Shown here: positions 26,825-35,935 of the stretch, in pieces
Layout: every line of letters starts with the position of its first letter
Numbering within the stretch: the stretch's first letter is position 1
Assembly: GCA_022821685.1 (NCBI GenBank)
Contig: JAJEDD010000027.1
Coordinates: 65,403-101,337 of the forward strand
Direction of reading: 5' to 3'
Origin: Acidimicrobiia bacterium
GTDB lineage: Bacteria; Actinomycetota; Acidimicrobiia; Acidimicrobiales; Aldehydirespiratoraceae
DNA length: 35,935 nt
Translations under genes and position numbers: made by a program
Notes under the pieces: generated by a model
Databases searched by the model: none
Told to the model about the DNA's origin: nothing
Seen by the model: the letters and a program-made list of their open reading frames with translations, nothing else

Positions 26825-28459
26825 CTAGCCCTCGTCCCGGCTCAGGTCCTCTTCGGGCAGGGTGGTGTCGGCGTCCACCATGGTGGCCTGCTCGGCGCCC
26901 TGCCCGGTCGCCTCGGGCTCGGTTCCCGCGGCGGCCTCGGAGGTCTCGAACTGGTCGGCGAAGGCCTTGACCCGGGCGTCGAAGTCCTCGGTGTCGGAGA
27001 TGGCCCCGTTGTCGCGGATCTCGGCCAGCGTGACCGCCTCCCGGGCCCGGAACCAGTCGAGCAGCTCGCTCTCGAAGCGGCGCACGTCGCCGATGGGCAC
27101 CTCGTCGAGGTAGCCGTGGGTGCCGGCGTAGATCGACACCACCTGCTCCTCCACCGGCAGCGGGCTGTTGACGCCCTGCTTGAGCAGCTCGGTGAGGCGG
27201 TAGCCCCGCTCGAGCTGGGCCTTCGACACCGCGTCGAGGTCGGAGCCGAAGGCGGCGAAGGCCTCCAGCTCCCGGAACTGCTGCAGGTCGCCCTTGAGGG
27301 TGCCCACTGCGGTCTTCATGGCCTTCACCTGGGCCGCGCCGCCGACCCGGCTGACCGAGATGCCCACGTCCACCGCGGGGCGGATGCCCGACTTGAACAG
27401 GTCGTCCTGCAAGAAGATCTGGCCGTCGGTGATGGAGATCACGTTGGTGGGGATGTAGGCCGACACGTCGCCGGCCTTGGTCTCGATGATCGGCAGCGCG
27501 GTGAGCGAGCCCGCGCCCCGGTCGTCGCTGAGCTTGGCGGCGCGCTCCAGCAGACGGCTGTGCAGGTAGAACACATCGCCGGGATAGGCCTCACGCCCCG
27601 GCGGCCGGCGCAGCAGCAGCGACACCTGGCGGTAGGCCTCGGCCTGCTTGGACAGGTCGTCGTAGATGACCAGGGCGTGCTGGCCGTTCTCCATCCAGTG
27701 CTGGCCCATGGCGCAGCCCGCGTAGGGGGCCAGATACTTGTAGGGCGCCGGATCCGACGCGGGCGCCACCACCACCACGGCGTAGTCCATGGCCCCGAGC
27801 TCGTCGAGGGTGGCCACCGCCTGGGCCACCGTCGAGGCCTTCTGGCCGATGGCCACGTAGATGCACTTCACGTCGAGGCCGCGCTGGTTGAGGATGGTGT
27901 CGAGGGCGATGGTGGTCTTGCCGGTCTTGCGGTCGCCGATGATCAGCTCGCGCTGGCCCCGGCCGATGGGGATGAGCGAGTCGATGGACTTGATGCCGGT
28001 CTGCATCGGCTCGTGCACCGGCTTGCGCCCGGTGATGCCCGGCGCCTGGATCTCCATGCGCCTCGGGATCGGGTTGGACAGCGGCCCCTTGCCGTCCACC
28101 GGCTCGCCCAGCGGGTTGACCACCCGGCCGAGCAGCCCGTCGCCCACCGGGATCGACAGGATGTCGCCGGTGGCCTGCACCGGCTGGCCCTCCTCGATGC
28201 CCTCCACGTCGCCGAGGACCACCGCGCCGATGGAGCTCTCGTCGAGGTTCAGGGCCAGGCCGACGGCGCCGTTGGCAAAGCGCAGCATCTCGTTGACGGC
28301 CGCGTCGGGCAGCCCCGAGACCCGGGCGATGCCGTCGCCGACCTCAAGCACTCGGCCCACCGTGGACTGCTCCAGCGACGGGGCGAACCCTTCGAGGTTC
28401 TGGCGGATGGCGGCCGCGATGTCGGCCGTGTTGATCGTCAGTTGTGCCGTGTCGCTCAT
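26825..28459 (-). CDS. atpA: ATP synthase alpha subunit
   Basis: This is the regulatory nucleotide-binding subunit that alternates with beta in F1. The 544-residue protein has the P-loop GDRKTGKT at 175-182, close to the E. coli position, the Walker B strand ALVIYDD, and [10 protein letters not shown] carrying the arginine finger. A Glu/Asp/Gly-rich C-terminal tail of about 35 residues follows the conserved end. ATG at 28459 with GGATG upstream. The 82-base spacer to atpG contains degenerate copies of a tgcccgtgccc-like unit. Confidence 0.97.
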   Translation of the reverse strand: MSDTAQLTINTADIAAAIRQNLEGFAPSLEQSTVGRVLEVGDGIARVSGLPDAAVNEMLRFANGAVGLALNLDESSIGAVVLGDVEGIEEGQPVQATGDILSIPVGDGLLGRVVNPLGEPVDGKGPLSNPIPRRMEIQAPGITGRKPVHEPMQTGIKSIDSLIPIGRGQRELIIGDRKTGKTTIALDTILNQRGLDVKCIYVAIGQKASTVAQAVATLDELGAMDYAVVVVAPASDPAPYKYLAPYAGCAMGQHWMENGQHALVIYDDLSKQAEAYRQVSLLLRRPPGREAYPGDVFYLHSRLLERAAKLSDDRGAGSLTALPIIETKAGDVSAYIPTNVISITDGQIFLQDDLFKSGIRPAVDVGISVSRVGGAAQVKAMKTAVGTLKGDLQQFRELEAFAAFGSDLDAVSKAQLERGYRLTELLKQGVNSPLPVEEQVVSIYAGTHGYLDEVPIGDVRRFESELLDWFRAREAVTLAEIRDNGAISDTEDFDARVKAFADQFETSEAAAGTEPEATGQGAEQATMVDADTTLPEEDLSRDEG

Positions 28460-28511
28460 GTCAGGTCATCCATGTTGGGTCGCTCAATCTCCTAGGTAAC
28501 GGCCCGACCGC

Positions 28512-29054
28512 TCAGCCGAGGCCGCTTCGCATCTGCTGCAGGCGGCTGCGCACGCTGCCGTCGATCACGTCGTCGCCGATCTCGGTGACCACCCCCGCGA
28601 CCACGCTGGGATCGACCACAGCCTGGATCTCCACTTCGAGTCCCGACGAGGCCCTGATGGCCTCCGCCAGCCGGGACCGCTGCTCGCCGGTGAGCTCCAC
28701 CGCGCTGCGCACCCGGGCCACCCGACGGTTGCGGCCGGCCGCGGCCCGGTCGATGGCCGCGTCGATGATCTCGATCAGCTCGCCACCGCGGCCCGCGCCG
28801 ACCACCATCGACACCAGCGCGGCGGTGGCGGGCAGCGCCCGGCCTGCCAGCAGGTCCTCGGTGATCTGCAGCCGGCGCTCCACGTCGATGACCGAGTCGG
28901 CGAGGGTGGACTGCAATTCGTCGCTGGACCGCAGCGCGGCCGCGAAACGCGACAGCTCGGCCTCGACTTCGGCCTGGGCCCCCTCGGCCCGGGCCACGGC
29001 CAGCACGGCGTCGGCGTAGCCGCCGATGCGGTCGGAGGCGGCCTGGTCAACCAT
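28512..29054 (-). CDS. atpH: ATP synthase delta subunit
   Basis: Delta (the OSCP homologue) fastens the peripheral stalk to the top of F1. The 180-residue protein has the helical N-terminal domain (GGYADAVLAVARAEG) and the C-terminal block ending DDVIDGSVRSRLQQM, which matches the family's GSVRxRL motif. ATG at 29054. It is separated from atpF by about 350 bases that consist mainly of two tandem copies of the dispersed repeat. Confidence 0.93.
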   Translation of the reverse strand: MVDQAASDRIGGYADAVLAVARAEGAQAEVEAELSRFAAALRSSDELQSTLADSVIDVERRLQITEDLLAGRALPATAALVSMVVGAGRGGELIEIIDAAIDRAAAGRNRRVARVRSAVELTGEQRSRLAEAIRASSGLEVEIQAVVDPSVVAGVVTEIGDDVIDGSVRSRLQQMRSGLG

Positions 29055-29076
29055 CGCTCAGGGCCTGCCGCTGGCT

Positions 29077-29382
29077 AAGAGGCCGAGCGAATAGGCGAGC
29101 GATTCCGGCCCATACGGGCGAGGCCGTGGGCTGTGTTGTCGGGGTTTGGGCGGCCCGTGAGCGAAGCAAACAAGAGCGGGAAAGACCCCGCTGCGACGCG
29201 ACCGGCTCTCACCTATTTGCGCTCGCTCTAAGAGGCCGAGCGAATAGGCGGGCGATTCCGGCCCATACGGGCGAGGCCGTGGGCTGTGTTGTCGGGGTTT
29301 GGGCGGCCCGTGAGCGCAGCGAACAAGAGCGGGAAAGACCCCGCTGCGACGCGACCGGCTCTCACCTATTTTCGCTCGCTCT
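29077..29382 (-). repeat. Dispersed intergenic repeat, 153-bp tandem pair (copies 2 and 3)
   Basis: Two units of exactly 153 bases (29077-29229 and 29230-29382) differ at only a few positions. Each begins aagaggccgagcgaatagg, has the core cggcccatacgggcgaggcc and gcggcccgtgagcg, and ends ctcgctct. They fill the gene-free stretch between atpF and atpH. Because 153 is a multiple of three the frames stay open across both units, which makes spurious ORFs on both strands. The orientation is opposite to the copy between atpE and atpF (30160-30271). Confidence 0.9.
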
Positions 29383-29405
29383 ATGGGGACAGTGCGGTGC
29401 ACCGC

Positions 29406-30140
29406 TCAGTTCCCGTCGCCGTTGCGGCCTGCGCCGGCCACCTCGTCTATGTAGCCGTCGATCAGGGAGCGGTGCACGTCGGCGTCGAGGCTGGCGCCGA
29501 CCACCCGCTCGGCCGCGCCCACCGCGATGGCGGCCACCTCGGTGCGCAGGTCGTCGAGGGCCTGGCGGCGGCTCGACTCGATGTCGTTGGCGGCTCGGGC
29601 CCGCTGCTCGGCGATGTCGGCCTCGGCTCGTGCCTGCAGATCCTGGCGGAGCTGGTCGGCCTGGCCCCGGGCCTCGTCGATGATGGCCGCCGCGGCCGTC
29701 TTGGCCTCGGCCAACTCGGCCTCGTAGGTGGACTTGGTGCGCAGGGCGTCGGCCTTGGCCGCGTCGGCGGCGTCGAGGTCGGCCCGGATCTTCTCGGAGC
29801 GGGCGTCCATGGCCCGCTTCACCGCGGGGAAGCCCTTCCAGGCCATGAACCCGAAGAGGATCACGAAGGCCAACCCGCCCCAGATGATCTCGTCGAGCTC
29901 AGGCAGGATCGGGCTGGGCGCCTCCACGCAGCCCTCCAGGTCGTCCTCGAAAGACTTGAAGGCGTTCTCGTCGGCTTCGACGGCGCTCAGGCTGCCGTAC
30001 TCCTCCTCGGCGTGGTGCACCTGCTCGAGGATGCAGCCGCCGATGGTCTCGCCCGCGGCCTGAGCCGGCGAGGCGGCGGCGAGCAGCAGCGCGCCGGTCG
30101 CGCCCAAAGCGGCGAAGAGCTTGACCGTTGTTCTTGCCAT
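29406..30140 (-). CDS. atpF: ATP synthase b subunit with signal-peptide-like leader
   Basis: The b subunit is the peripheral stalk: a membrane anchor and a long cytoplasmic coiled coil that contacts delta. The 244-residue protein has an anchor at about 85-102 and a helical coiled coil to about 215. Unlike usual b subunits it has an extra N-terminal part: a basic start, a hydrophobic core (LFAALGATGALLLAAA) and an SPAQAAG segment that looks like a signal peptidase I site near residue 28. An acidic stretch of about 55 residues with C36 and C71 follows before the anchor. The ATG at 30140 has GAGGGA upstream. The longer frame to 30245 runs into a dispersed repeat and is rejected. Confidence 0.93.
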   Translation of the reverse strand: MARTTVKLFAALGATGALLLAAASPAQAAGETIGGCILEQVHHAEEEYGSLSAVEADENAFKSFEDDLEGCVEAPSPILPELDEIIWGGLAFVILFGFMAWKGFPAVKRAMDARSEKIRADLDAADAAKADALRTKSTYEAELAEAKTAAAAIIDEARGQADQLRQDLQARAEADIAEQRARAANDIESSRRQALDDLRTEVAAIAVGAAERVVGASLDADVHRSLIDGYIDEVAGAGRNGDGN

Positions 30141-30159
30141 GATCGCCGTCCCTCGACTT

Positions 30160-30269
30160 CCGCTCTTGTTCGCTGCGCTCACGGGCCGCCCAAACCCCAG
30201 CGTCACAGCCCACGGCCTCGCTCCACGCCTCGCGTGTGTCTTCATGGGTTGCCCCTATCCGCTCGGCCT

Positions 30270-30271
<2 letters not shown>
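30160..30271 (+). repeat. Dispersed intergenic repeat, copy 4
   Basis: This copy fills the spacer between atpE and atpF. It shares ccgctcttgttcgctgcgct, cacgggccgcccaaacccca and the terminal ctcggcctct with the other copies, but its middle part is replaced by an unrelated stretch. The orientation is opposite to the pair at 29077-29382, so atpF lies between inverted copies. Confidence 0.85.
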
Positions 30272-31902
<1,631 letters not shown>

Positions 31903-31912
31903 GACGTGACGC

Positions 31913-32191
31913 TCACGACTGGCCTTCGGCTGCTGGGTCGGGACCGCCGTAGGTGGCCCGGCGGCTCTCGAGGGCCTCATCCATCGAAGTGCCGTAGGCG
32001 CGGGCGAAGCTCCACACCTGATAGCCGAACACCACCACCGCCAGCACCAGAGTCAACGCGGGGAACGTGCCGAGGCGACCGTCGATGAGCCAGCCACCGA
32101 AGCCGAAGATGGCGGGGGTGGCGATCATCTCGAACGCCTTGGCCAGCGCGTCGCCCGCGCCTGCCCGGGTGCTCCGCTCGCTGTGATCCAT
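31913..32191 (-). CDS. AtpZ/AtpI family small membrane protein
   Basis: This is a 92-residue protein with two hydrophobic helices. The first segment (FEMIATPAIFGFGGWLIDGRLG) has the G-x-x-L-D turn typical of AtpZ-family proteins, and the second is LTLVLAVVVFGYQVW. Such proteins lie at the start of many atp operons and are linked to Mg/Ca transport or c-ring assembly. ATG at 32191; the gene ends ten bases before the atpI start. Confidence 0.8.
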   Translation of the reverse strand: MDHSERSTRAGAGDALAKAFEMIATPAIFGFGGWLIDGRLGTFPALTLVLAVVVFGYQVWSFARAYGTSMDEALESRRATYGGPDPAAEGQS

Positions 32192-32221
32192 CGTCGACGG
32201 CGCCCGCTGGTCCTGCGGCGG

Positions 32222-32479
32222 CTACCCGCGGCCCTTGCGGCGCCCGTAGCGGCGCTCGAAGCGCTCGACCCGGCCCGCAGTATCGACGATCTGCATCGTC
32301 CCGGTGAAGAAGGGGTGGCTGGCGCTGGAGATCTCCACCTTCGCCAGCGGGTAGGTGTTGCCGTCGGACCACTCGATGGTGTCTTCGGTGGAGATGGTGG
32401 AGCGGGTGAGGAACGAGGTGCCGGCGGACTGGTCGGAGAAGACGACCAGCCGGTACTCGGGGTGAATGTCGGTCTTCAT
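32222..32479 (-). CDS. rpmE2: 50S ribosomal protein L31, type B (no zinc cysteines)
   Basis: This is an 85-residue L31. It begins [20 protein letters not shown] and contains [16 protein letters not shown] and [12 protein letters not shown], all typical of the type B (C-minus) form. It has no cysteine, so it cannot form the zinc site of type A L31. Type B paralogues usually lie elsewhere and are zinc-repressed; here one occupies the rho-linked place where many bacteria carry the type A gene. ATG at 32479, 82 bases after the rho stop. Confidence 0.93.
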   Translation of the reverse strand: MKTDIHPEYRLVVFSDQSAGTSFLTRSTISTEDTIEWSDGNTYPLAKVEISSASHPFFTGTMQIVDTAGRVERFERRYGRRKGRG

Positions 32480-32561
32480 CGGAGCACTAGTCTGTAAGTC
32501 GAGTGGGCCGGTAACAACCCCATCGGCAACGAACTTTCGCCTGCTTCAGCCGGGAGTCGGA

Positions 32562-34085
32562 TCAGCGCAGCAACTCTGCGTTGGAGGCGGTGCCGCCGAG
32601 TTTGGCGAGGGCCGCCTCCAGGGCCTTGACCACGGCTCGCGGATCGCGGTCATCGATGCCGTCGGCGAGGCTGCGCCGCAGCTGCTTCAGGGCCTGCACC
32701 TCGTCGGCATCGAGGAAGCGCTCCTCGTCGCGCGACACCGAGGCGGTCACGTCGATGGCCGGGAACAGACCGAGCTGTGCGGCCCACCGGTCGAGGCGGA
32801 TCTCGGTGTTGGCCGTGCCCGTGAACTCGTCACACAGCACGCCGGGCAGCGAGCTGGAGCCGTCGGAGGCGATCGAGGCGATCATCGTCAGCGAACCGCC
32901 CTCGGAGACGTTGCGGCCCGCTCCGAACAGCTTCTTGGGCATATGCACGGCACCGCTCTCGACGCTGCCGCTGTAGGCCCGCCCCGCATTGGAGAGCGCG
33001 GCGTTGTATGCCTGGGCCACAGACGTGAGGCTGTCGAGCACCACCGCGACGTTCTGGCCGGACTCGACGAGGCGCTTGACCCGCTCGACGGTCATCTCGG
33101 CCGTCTGCACATGCTCCTCGGGGGTCTGGTCGAACGAGGTGGCGGCCACGTCGCCGTTGCGCACGCAGCGGCGCACCTCGGTGATGTCCTCGGGCCTCTG
33201 GTCAACGAACAGCCCCATCACAAAGATGTCGGGCTCGTTCGCCTCGATGGCGGAGATCACCGCGGCGAGCAGCTCCGAGGCGCCCGATCGCCGGGGACCG
33301 CGCACCAGGACTCGCTGGCCGACGCCGATGGGCGCCACCAGGTCGATGAGCCGGGCTGTGATGGCGCCGGGATCCTCGGGCTGCTCCAGCGTGAGGCGGC
33401 GCACCGCGTGGATGGGGGTTAGGTTCTCGAACGCCGGACGGTCCGACAGCTCCGCCGGTCCGCCGTTGATGGATTGCAGCGTGAGCAGGGCCGGGTTCTT
33501 CTCGGCCCGGTTGGCGGGTCGGGAGGTGCCCGTCAGGTGATCGCCGCGGCGCAGGCCGTACTGGCGGATTGTCTTGACCGGCACGTAGGCGTCGTTGCGG
33601 TTGGGCAGACAGCCGTCCACCCTCAGGAAGCCGTAGCCCTCGTCGCGCAGGTCGAGGCGGCCCGAGACCGCCACCGGATCGCCGTCCCAGCCGTCGTCGC
33701 GGTCGCGGTCCCGGTCCCGGTTGCGGCGGCGGCGGCGGCGGTTGCCCGGATCGGTCTCCTCCTCGGCGCGGTCGGGGGCGCGCTGCTCGTCGCGGCTATT
33801 GGCGGTGCCGTTGCCGCCGTCTTCGCCCTGACGGCCGTTGCTCCCGTCGGCGGCGGTGTCGAGGGCGGGGCGGGCCTCCTCGGAGTCGGCCACCGAAGCA
33901 TCATCGGACTCGGGCGGCGGCGGCACGATCCTGGCACCGTCGGCGGTGAGGTCGATGATCAGCTGGATGATCTCGTCCTTGCGAGCCCGGCTGGAGGGCT
34001 TGGCGCCCAGTGCCGCCGCGATCTGATTGAGTTCGCCGCGATCTTTGCGTTGCAGCGTGGACCGCCGCATCTCGGTCGCTTCCAC
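32562..34085 (-). CDS. rho: Transcription termination factor Rho homologue with degenerate ATPase site
   Basis: Rho is a hexameric RNA-dependent ATPase that ends transcription. The 507-residue protein starts at a GTG (34085; an ATG at 34070 is possible). It has the Rho_N-like helices (15-46), an Arg/Asp-rich insertion (about 110-132), the RNA-binding cold-shock-like domain (GRLDLRDEGYGFLRV, 142-156) and a full RecA-like core. Core positions compared with E. coli: P-loop K184 is A269, T185 is S270, catalytic E211 is Q296 (VDQRPED), R269 is S355, R272 is Q358, and the interface R353 is G439. D265 (D351), R212 (R297) and R366 (R452) are kept. The frame is intact on both sides of every change, so sequencing error is unlikely. 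The product may bind RNA and assemble but hydrolyse ATP poorly or not at all. Confidence 0.9.
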   Translation of the reverse strand: MEATEMRRSTLQRKDRGELNQIAAALGAKPSSRARKDEIIQLIIDLTADGARIVPPPPESDDASVADSEEARPALDTAADGSNGRQGEDGGNGTANSRDEQRAPDRAEEETDPGNRRRRRRNRDRDRDRDDGWDGDPVAVSGRLDLRDEGYGFLRVDGCLPNRNDAYVPVKTIRQYGLRRGDHLTGTSRPANRAEKNPALLTLQSINGGPAELSDRPAFENLTPIHAVRRLTLEQPEDPGAITARLIDLVAPIGVGQRVLVRGPRRSGASELLAAVISAIEANEPDIFVMGLFVDQRPEDITEVRRCVRNGDVAATSFDQTPEEHVQTAEMTVERVKRLVESGQNVAVVLDSLTSVAQAYNAALSNAGRAYSGSVESGAVHMPKKLFGAGRNVSEGGSLTMIASIASDGSSSLPGVLCDEFTGTANTEIRLDRWAAQLGLFPAIDVTASVSRDEERFLDADEVQALKQLRRSLADGIDDRDPRAVVKALEAALAKLGGTASNAELLR

Positions 34086-34304
34086 GGATGAGTTCTCCGG
34101 GTTGTCGGATTCAGGTATCCCGGCTCGGCGAAGCGACGCATCACGAGCCGGATCGAGCTGTCACGCCCAAGGCGCACGCCGATGCGACGGAAGGCTACGC
34201 ACCAGATGCAGTCACCACAACCGGCTGCGGCCCGAGAGGCTGGCCGACTCGTGGCGAAACGCAGAGAGCGCGCCGGTAGATGCAAGTCCGTAGGGGCTGC
34301 GCGG

Positions 34305-34399
34305 ATAGGTGAAAGTCTCTCGCGTGGCAAGGGGGTGCTTCCCGCTCTTGTTCGCTGCGCTCACGGGCTGCTGGACCACGGCCTCGCAAGCTCGGTCTC
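34305..34399 (+). repeat. Dispersed intergenic repeat, copy 5
   Basis: This diverged copy lies between thrC and rho and ends at the thrC stop codon. It shares gataggtgaaag, cccgctcttgttcgctgcgc, tcacgggc and ccacggcctcgc with the family but lacks part of the middle. The rest of the 34086-34304 spacer shows no gene or regulatory element that I can support. Confidence 0.75.
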
Positions 34400-35785
34400 T
34401 CAGTCTCTGCGCACCGATCTGACGAAATCCTTGACCGCCTCGGCATCGTTAGGCAGCGACGTGCAGCGCTCGGCCCGGTCGGCCACCGCCGCCAGCGCCA
34501 AGGGCGCGGGGGGCGGGCTTCCGGTGGCGCGTGCCACCGCCTCGGGGAACTTGGCCGGGTGGGCGGTGGCGAGGGACACGACCAGTTCGCCGGGGCGGCG
34601 ACCGCGCTGGGCCACTCCCACCCCGACCGCGGTGTGGGGGTCGATGAACATCTGCGCCTCGGCGCGGACGCGGCCCATGACCTCCAGCGTCTCGCGGTCG
34701 TTGAGCCGGTCGCCGAAGAACTCGGCCGCCAGTCGCTGATGCTGCTGCGGGGTCAGCCGGGCCCGGCCCCGCGCCCGGAACTGGCCCAGCAACTCGGCAG
34801 TGGCCGCGCCGTCGCCGTCGAAGAGCTCGAACAGCAGGCGCTCCAGATTGGACGAGATCTGGATGTCCATGCTGGGCGAGAGGGTGGGCGTCACGTCGTG
34901 GGTGGCCAACTCGCCGGTCTCGATGAGCCGGCTGAGGATGTCGTTGGTGTTGGACGCGATCAGCAGGCGCCCGATCCGCAGGCCCATGCGGCGGGCGTAG
35001 TGGCCGGCCAGCACGTTGCCGAAGTTGCCGGTGGGGACGCAGAACGTGACCGGCCGGTCACCGGCCAGCCGCTGCGCCGCCCACACGTAGTAGACGATCT
35101 GGGCCGCCACCCGGGCCCAGTTGATCGAGTTGACCGCGGCCAGCCTCGACTCAGTGCGGAACCGCTCGTCACCGAACATGGCCTTGACCAGGTCCTGGCA
35201 GTCGTCGAAGGTGCCGTCCACCGCCGCCGCGTGGACGTTGGGCGCTTCCAGCGTGGTCATCTGGCGTCGCTGGATCTCGCTGGTGCGGCCGGCGGGGTGC
35301 AGCACCACGATGTCGAGGCGGTCGCGCCCGGCCACCGCCTCCATGGCGGCCGAGCCGGTGTCGCCCGAGGTGGCCGCCACGATCATGGCCCTTTCGTCGC
35401 GCCGCTCCAGTTCGTGGTCGAACAGCCGGGCCACCACCTGCAGGGCCACGTCCTTGAAGGCGAATGTGGGCCCGTGGAACAGCTCGAGCAGCCAGTGGTC
35501 GTCGTCGAGGGCGACCAGCGGACAGACCTCAGGGTGGTCGAAGGTGGCGTAGGCGTCGGCCACCAGCTCCGCCAGACCGTCGTCGTCAACGGTGCCGCCC
35601 ACATAGGGGCCCATGATGCGGGCGGCCAGCTCGGCGTAGCTGTCCGGACGTGCGCAGTCGGGGAGCTTGGGCACATGCTCTGGCACGTAGAGCCCCCCGT
35701 CGCCGGCCAAACCGCCCAGCAGCACGTCGTCGAAGCCGAGCCGGGCGCGGTCGCCCACCGACGACCGCGTGCTCACGTAGCGCAT
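34400..35785 (-). CDS. thrC: Threonine synthase
   Basis: ThrC converts O-phosphohomoserine to threonine using PLP. The 461-residue protein has the N-terminal MRYVSTR and GLAGDGGLYVPE blocks, the PLP lysine in GPTFAFKD (K111, near E. coli K107), the phosphate-binding AATSGDTGSAA segment and PTGNFGN. This is the longer E. coli/yeast-like form. The ATG at 35785 is preferred. The frame continues upstream to 35887, but that extension encodes the dispersed repeat. No thrB or homoserine dehydrogenase gene is in the window. Confidence 0.95.
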   Translation of the reverse strand: MRYVSTRSSVGDRARLGFDDVLLGGLAGDGGLYVPEHVPKLPDCARPDSYAELAARIMGPYVGGTVDDDGLAELVADAYATFDHPEVCPLVALDDDHWLLELFHGPTFAFKDVALQVVARLFDHELERRDERAMIVAATSGDTGSAAMEAVAGRDRLDIVVLHPAGRTSEIQRRQMTTLEAPNVHAAAVDGTFDDCQDLVKAMFGDERFRTESRLAAVNSINWARVAAQIVYYVWAAQRLAGDRPVTFCVPTGNFGNVLAGHYARRMGLRIGRLLIASNTNDILSRLIETGELATHDVTPTLSPSMDIQISSNLERLLFELFDGDGAATAELLGQFRARGRARLTPQQHQRLAAEFFGDRLNDRETLEVMGRVRAEAQMFIDPHTAVGVGVAQRGRRPGELVVSLATAHPAKFPEAVARATGSPPPAPLALAAVADRAERCTSLPNDAEAVKDFVRSVRRD

Positions 35786-35810
35786 GTCCGTCTCACTAAG
35801 AGGGCGCCCA

Positions 35811-35935
35811 AATTGGTGAGAGCCAGTCGCGTCGCATCGGGGTCTTTCCCGCTCTTGTTCGCTGCGCTCACGGGCCGCTCGGGCCACGGCCTCGCCCGTA
35901 TGGGCCGGAATCGCTCGCCTATTCGCTCGGCCTCT
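35811..35935 (+). repeat. Dispersed intergenic repeat, copy 6 (reaches the window edge)
   Basis: This nearly full-length copy lies upstream of thrC. It begins aattggtgagagccagtcgc, contains cccgctcttgttcgctgcgc and cacggcctcgcccgtatggg and ends ctattcgctcggcctct at the last base. It lacks the cccaaaccccgacaacacag segment found in the tandem pair. It may continue past the window. Confidence 0.85.

Noticed and set aside
29058..29402. 114-codon minus-strand frame between atpH and atpF
   Set aside because: It is produced by the 153-bp tandem repeat, whose length keeps frames open. Similar peptides appear at every copy of the element, so it is probably not a gene.
33231..33300. Frameshift or sequencing error as the cause of the altered Rho P-loop
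   Set aside because: The frame and conserved residues are intact on both sides, and independent changes occur at Q296, S355, Q358 and G439, so a local error does not explain them.
35786..35887. N-terminal extension of threonine synthase
   Set aside because: The added residues come from the dispersed repeat at 35811-35935. The family-typical start MRYVSTR is at 35785.

Overview
The window is a GC-rich bacterial chromosome segment, most likely from the Actinomycetota and plausibly an Acidimicrobiia-type lineage (inference). The grounds are heavy G/C at third codon positions, frequent GTG starts, a thrC-rho-rpmE-atp gene order, an Asp-type MurA, and a DUF222/HNH endonuclease of the kind that is abundant in actinobacteria. 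No rRNA, tRNA or CRISPR array was seen.

Layout. 1-852 is the 3' end of a type I restriction subunit gene (hsdR), followed by a 48-residue membrane peptide. 1059-9891 is a housekeeping block, mostly on the minus strand: murA, then glyA, rpiB, sua5/tsaC-type, prmC, prfA and a small hydrolase. A plus-strand MFS transporter and a HicB-like small protein are interspersed. 9892-17522 is an accessory region. It holds a degenerate repeat-bearing stretch, a two-gene McrBC-type restriction system (10423-15348) whose McrB carries a duplicated ~200-residue module of unknown function, an HNH endonuclease gene, and two gene-free stretches full of direct repeats. 17523-23616 holds a dienelactone-hydrolase-family gene, ppk2, a J-domain protein, an acidic single-pass membrane protein, an unrecognised two-repeat protein and glpX. 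23677-35785 is one long minus-strand run. In transcription order it reads thrC, rho, rpmE (type B), atpZ, atpI, atpB, atpE, atpF, atpH, atpA, atpG, atpD, atpC: a complete F1Fo ATP synthase set behind a transcription and translation pair.

Most notable observations. (1) The Rho protein at the canonical locus keeps its overall fold but has lost the P-loop lysine, the catalytic glutamate and several further arginines of the ATPase ring interface, so it may not be a working ATP-driven helicase. (2) The McrB protein has an unusual architecture: Mrr-like winged helix, EVE/PUA-like domain, two tandem copies of a ~200-residue module, McrB AAA+ domain, and an added C-terminal helical tail. (3) A dispersed ~100-150 bp intergenic repeat occurs at least six times, including a 153-bp tandem pair and an inverted copy that flank atpF inside the ATP synthase operon. 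(4) The 3' ends of several genes (prmC, glyA, ppk2) are copied just downstream of their stop codons, a recurring mark of short local duplication. (5) AtpF has a signal-peptide-like leader and a cysteine-bearing extracytoplasmic segment before its membrane anchor.
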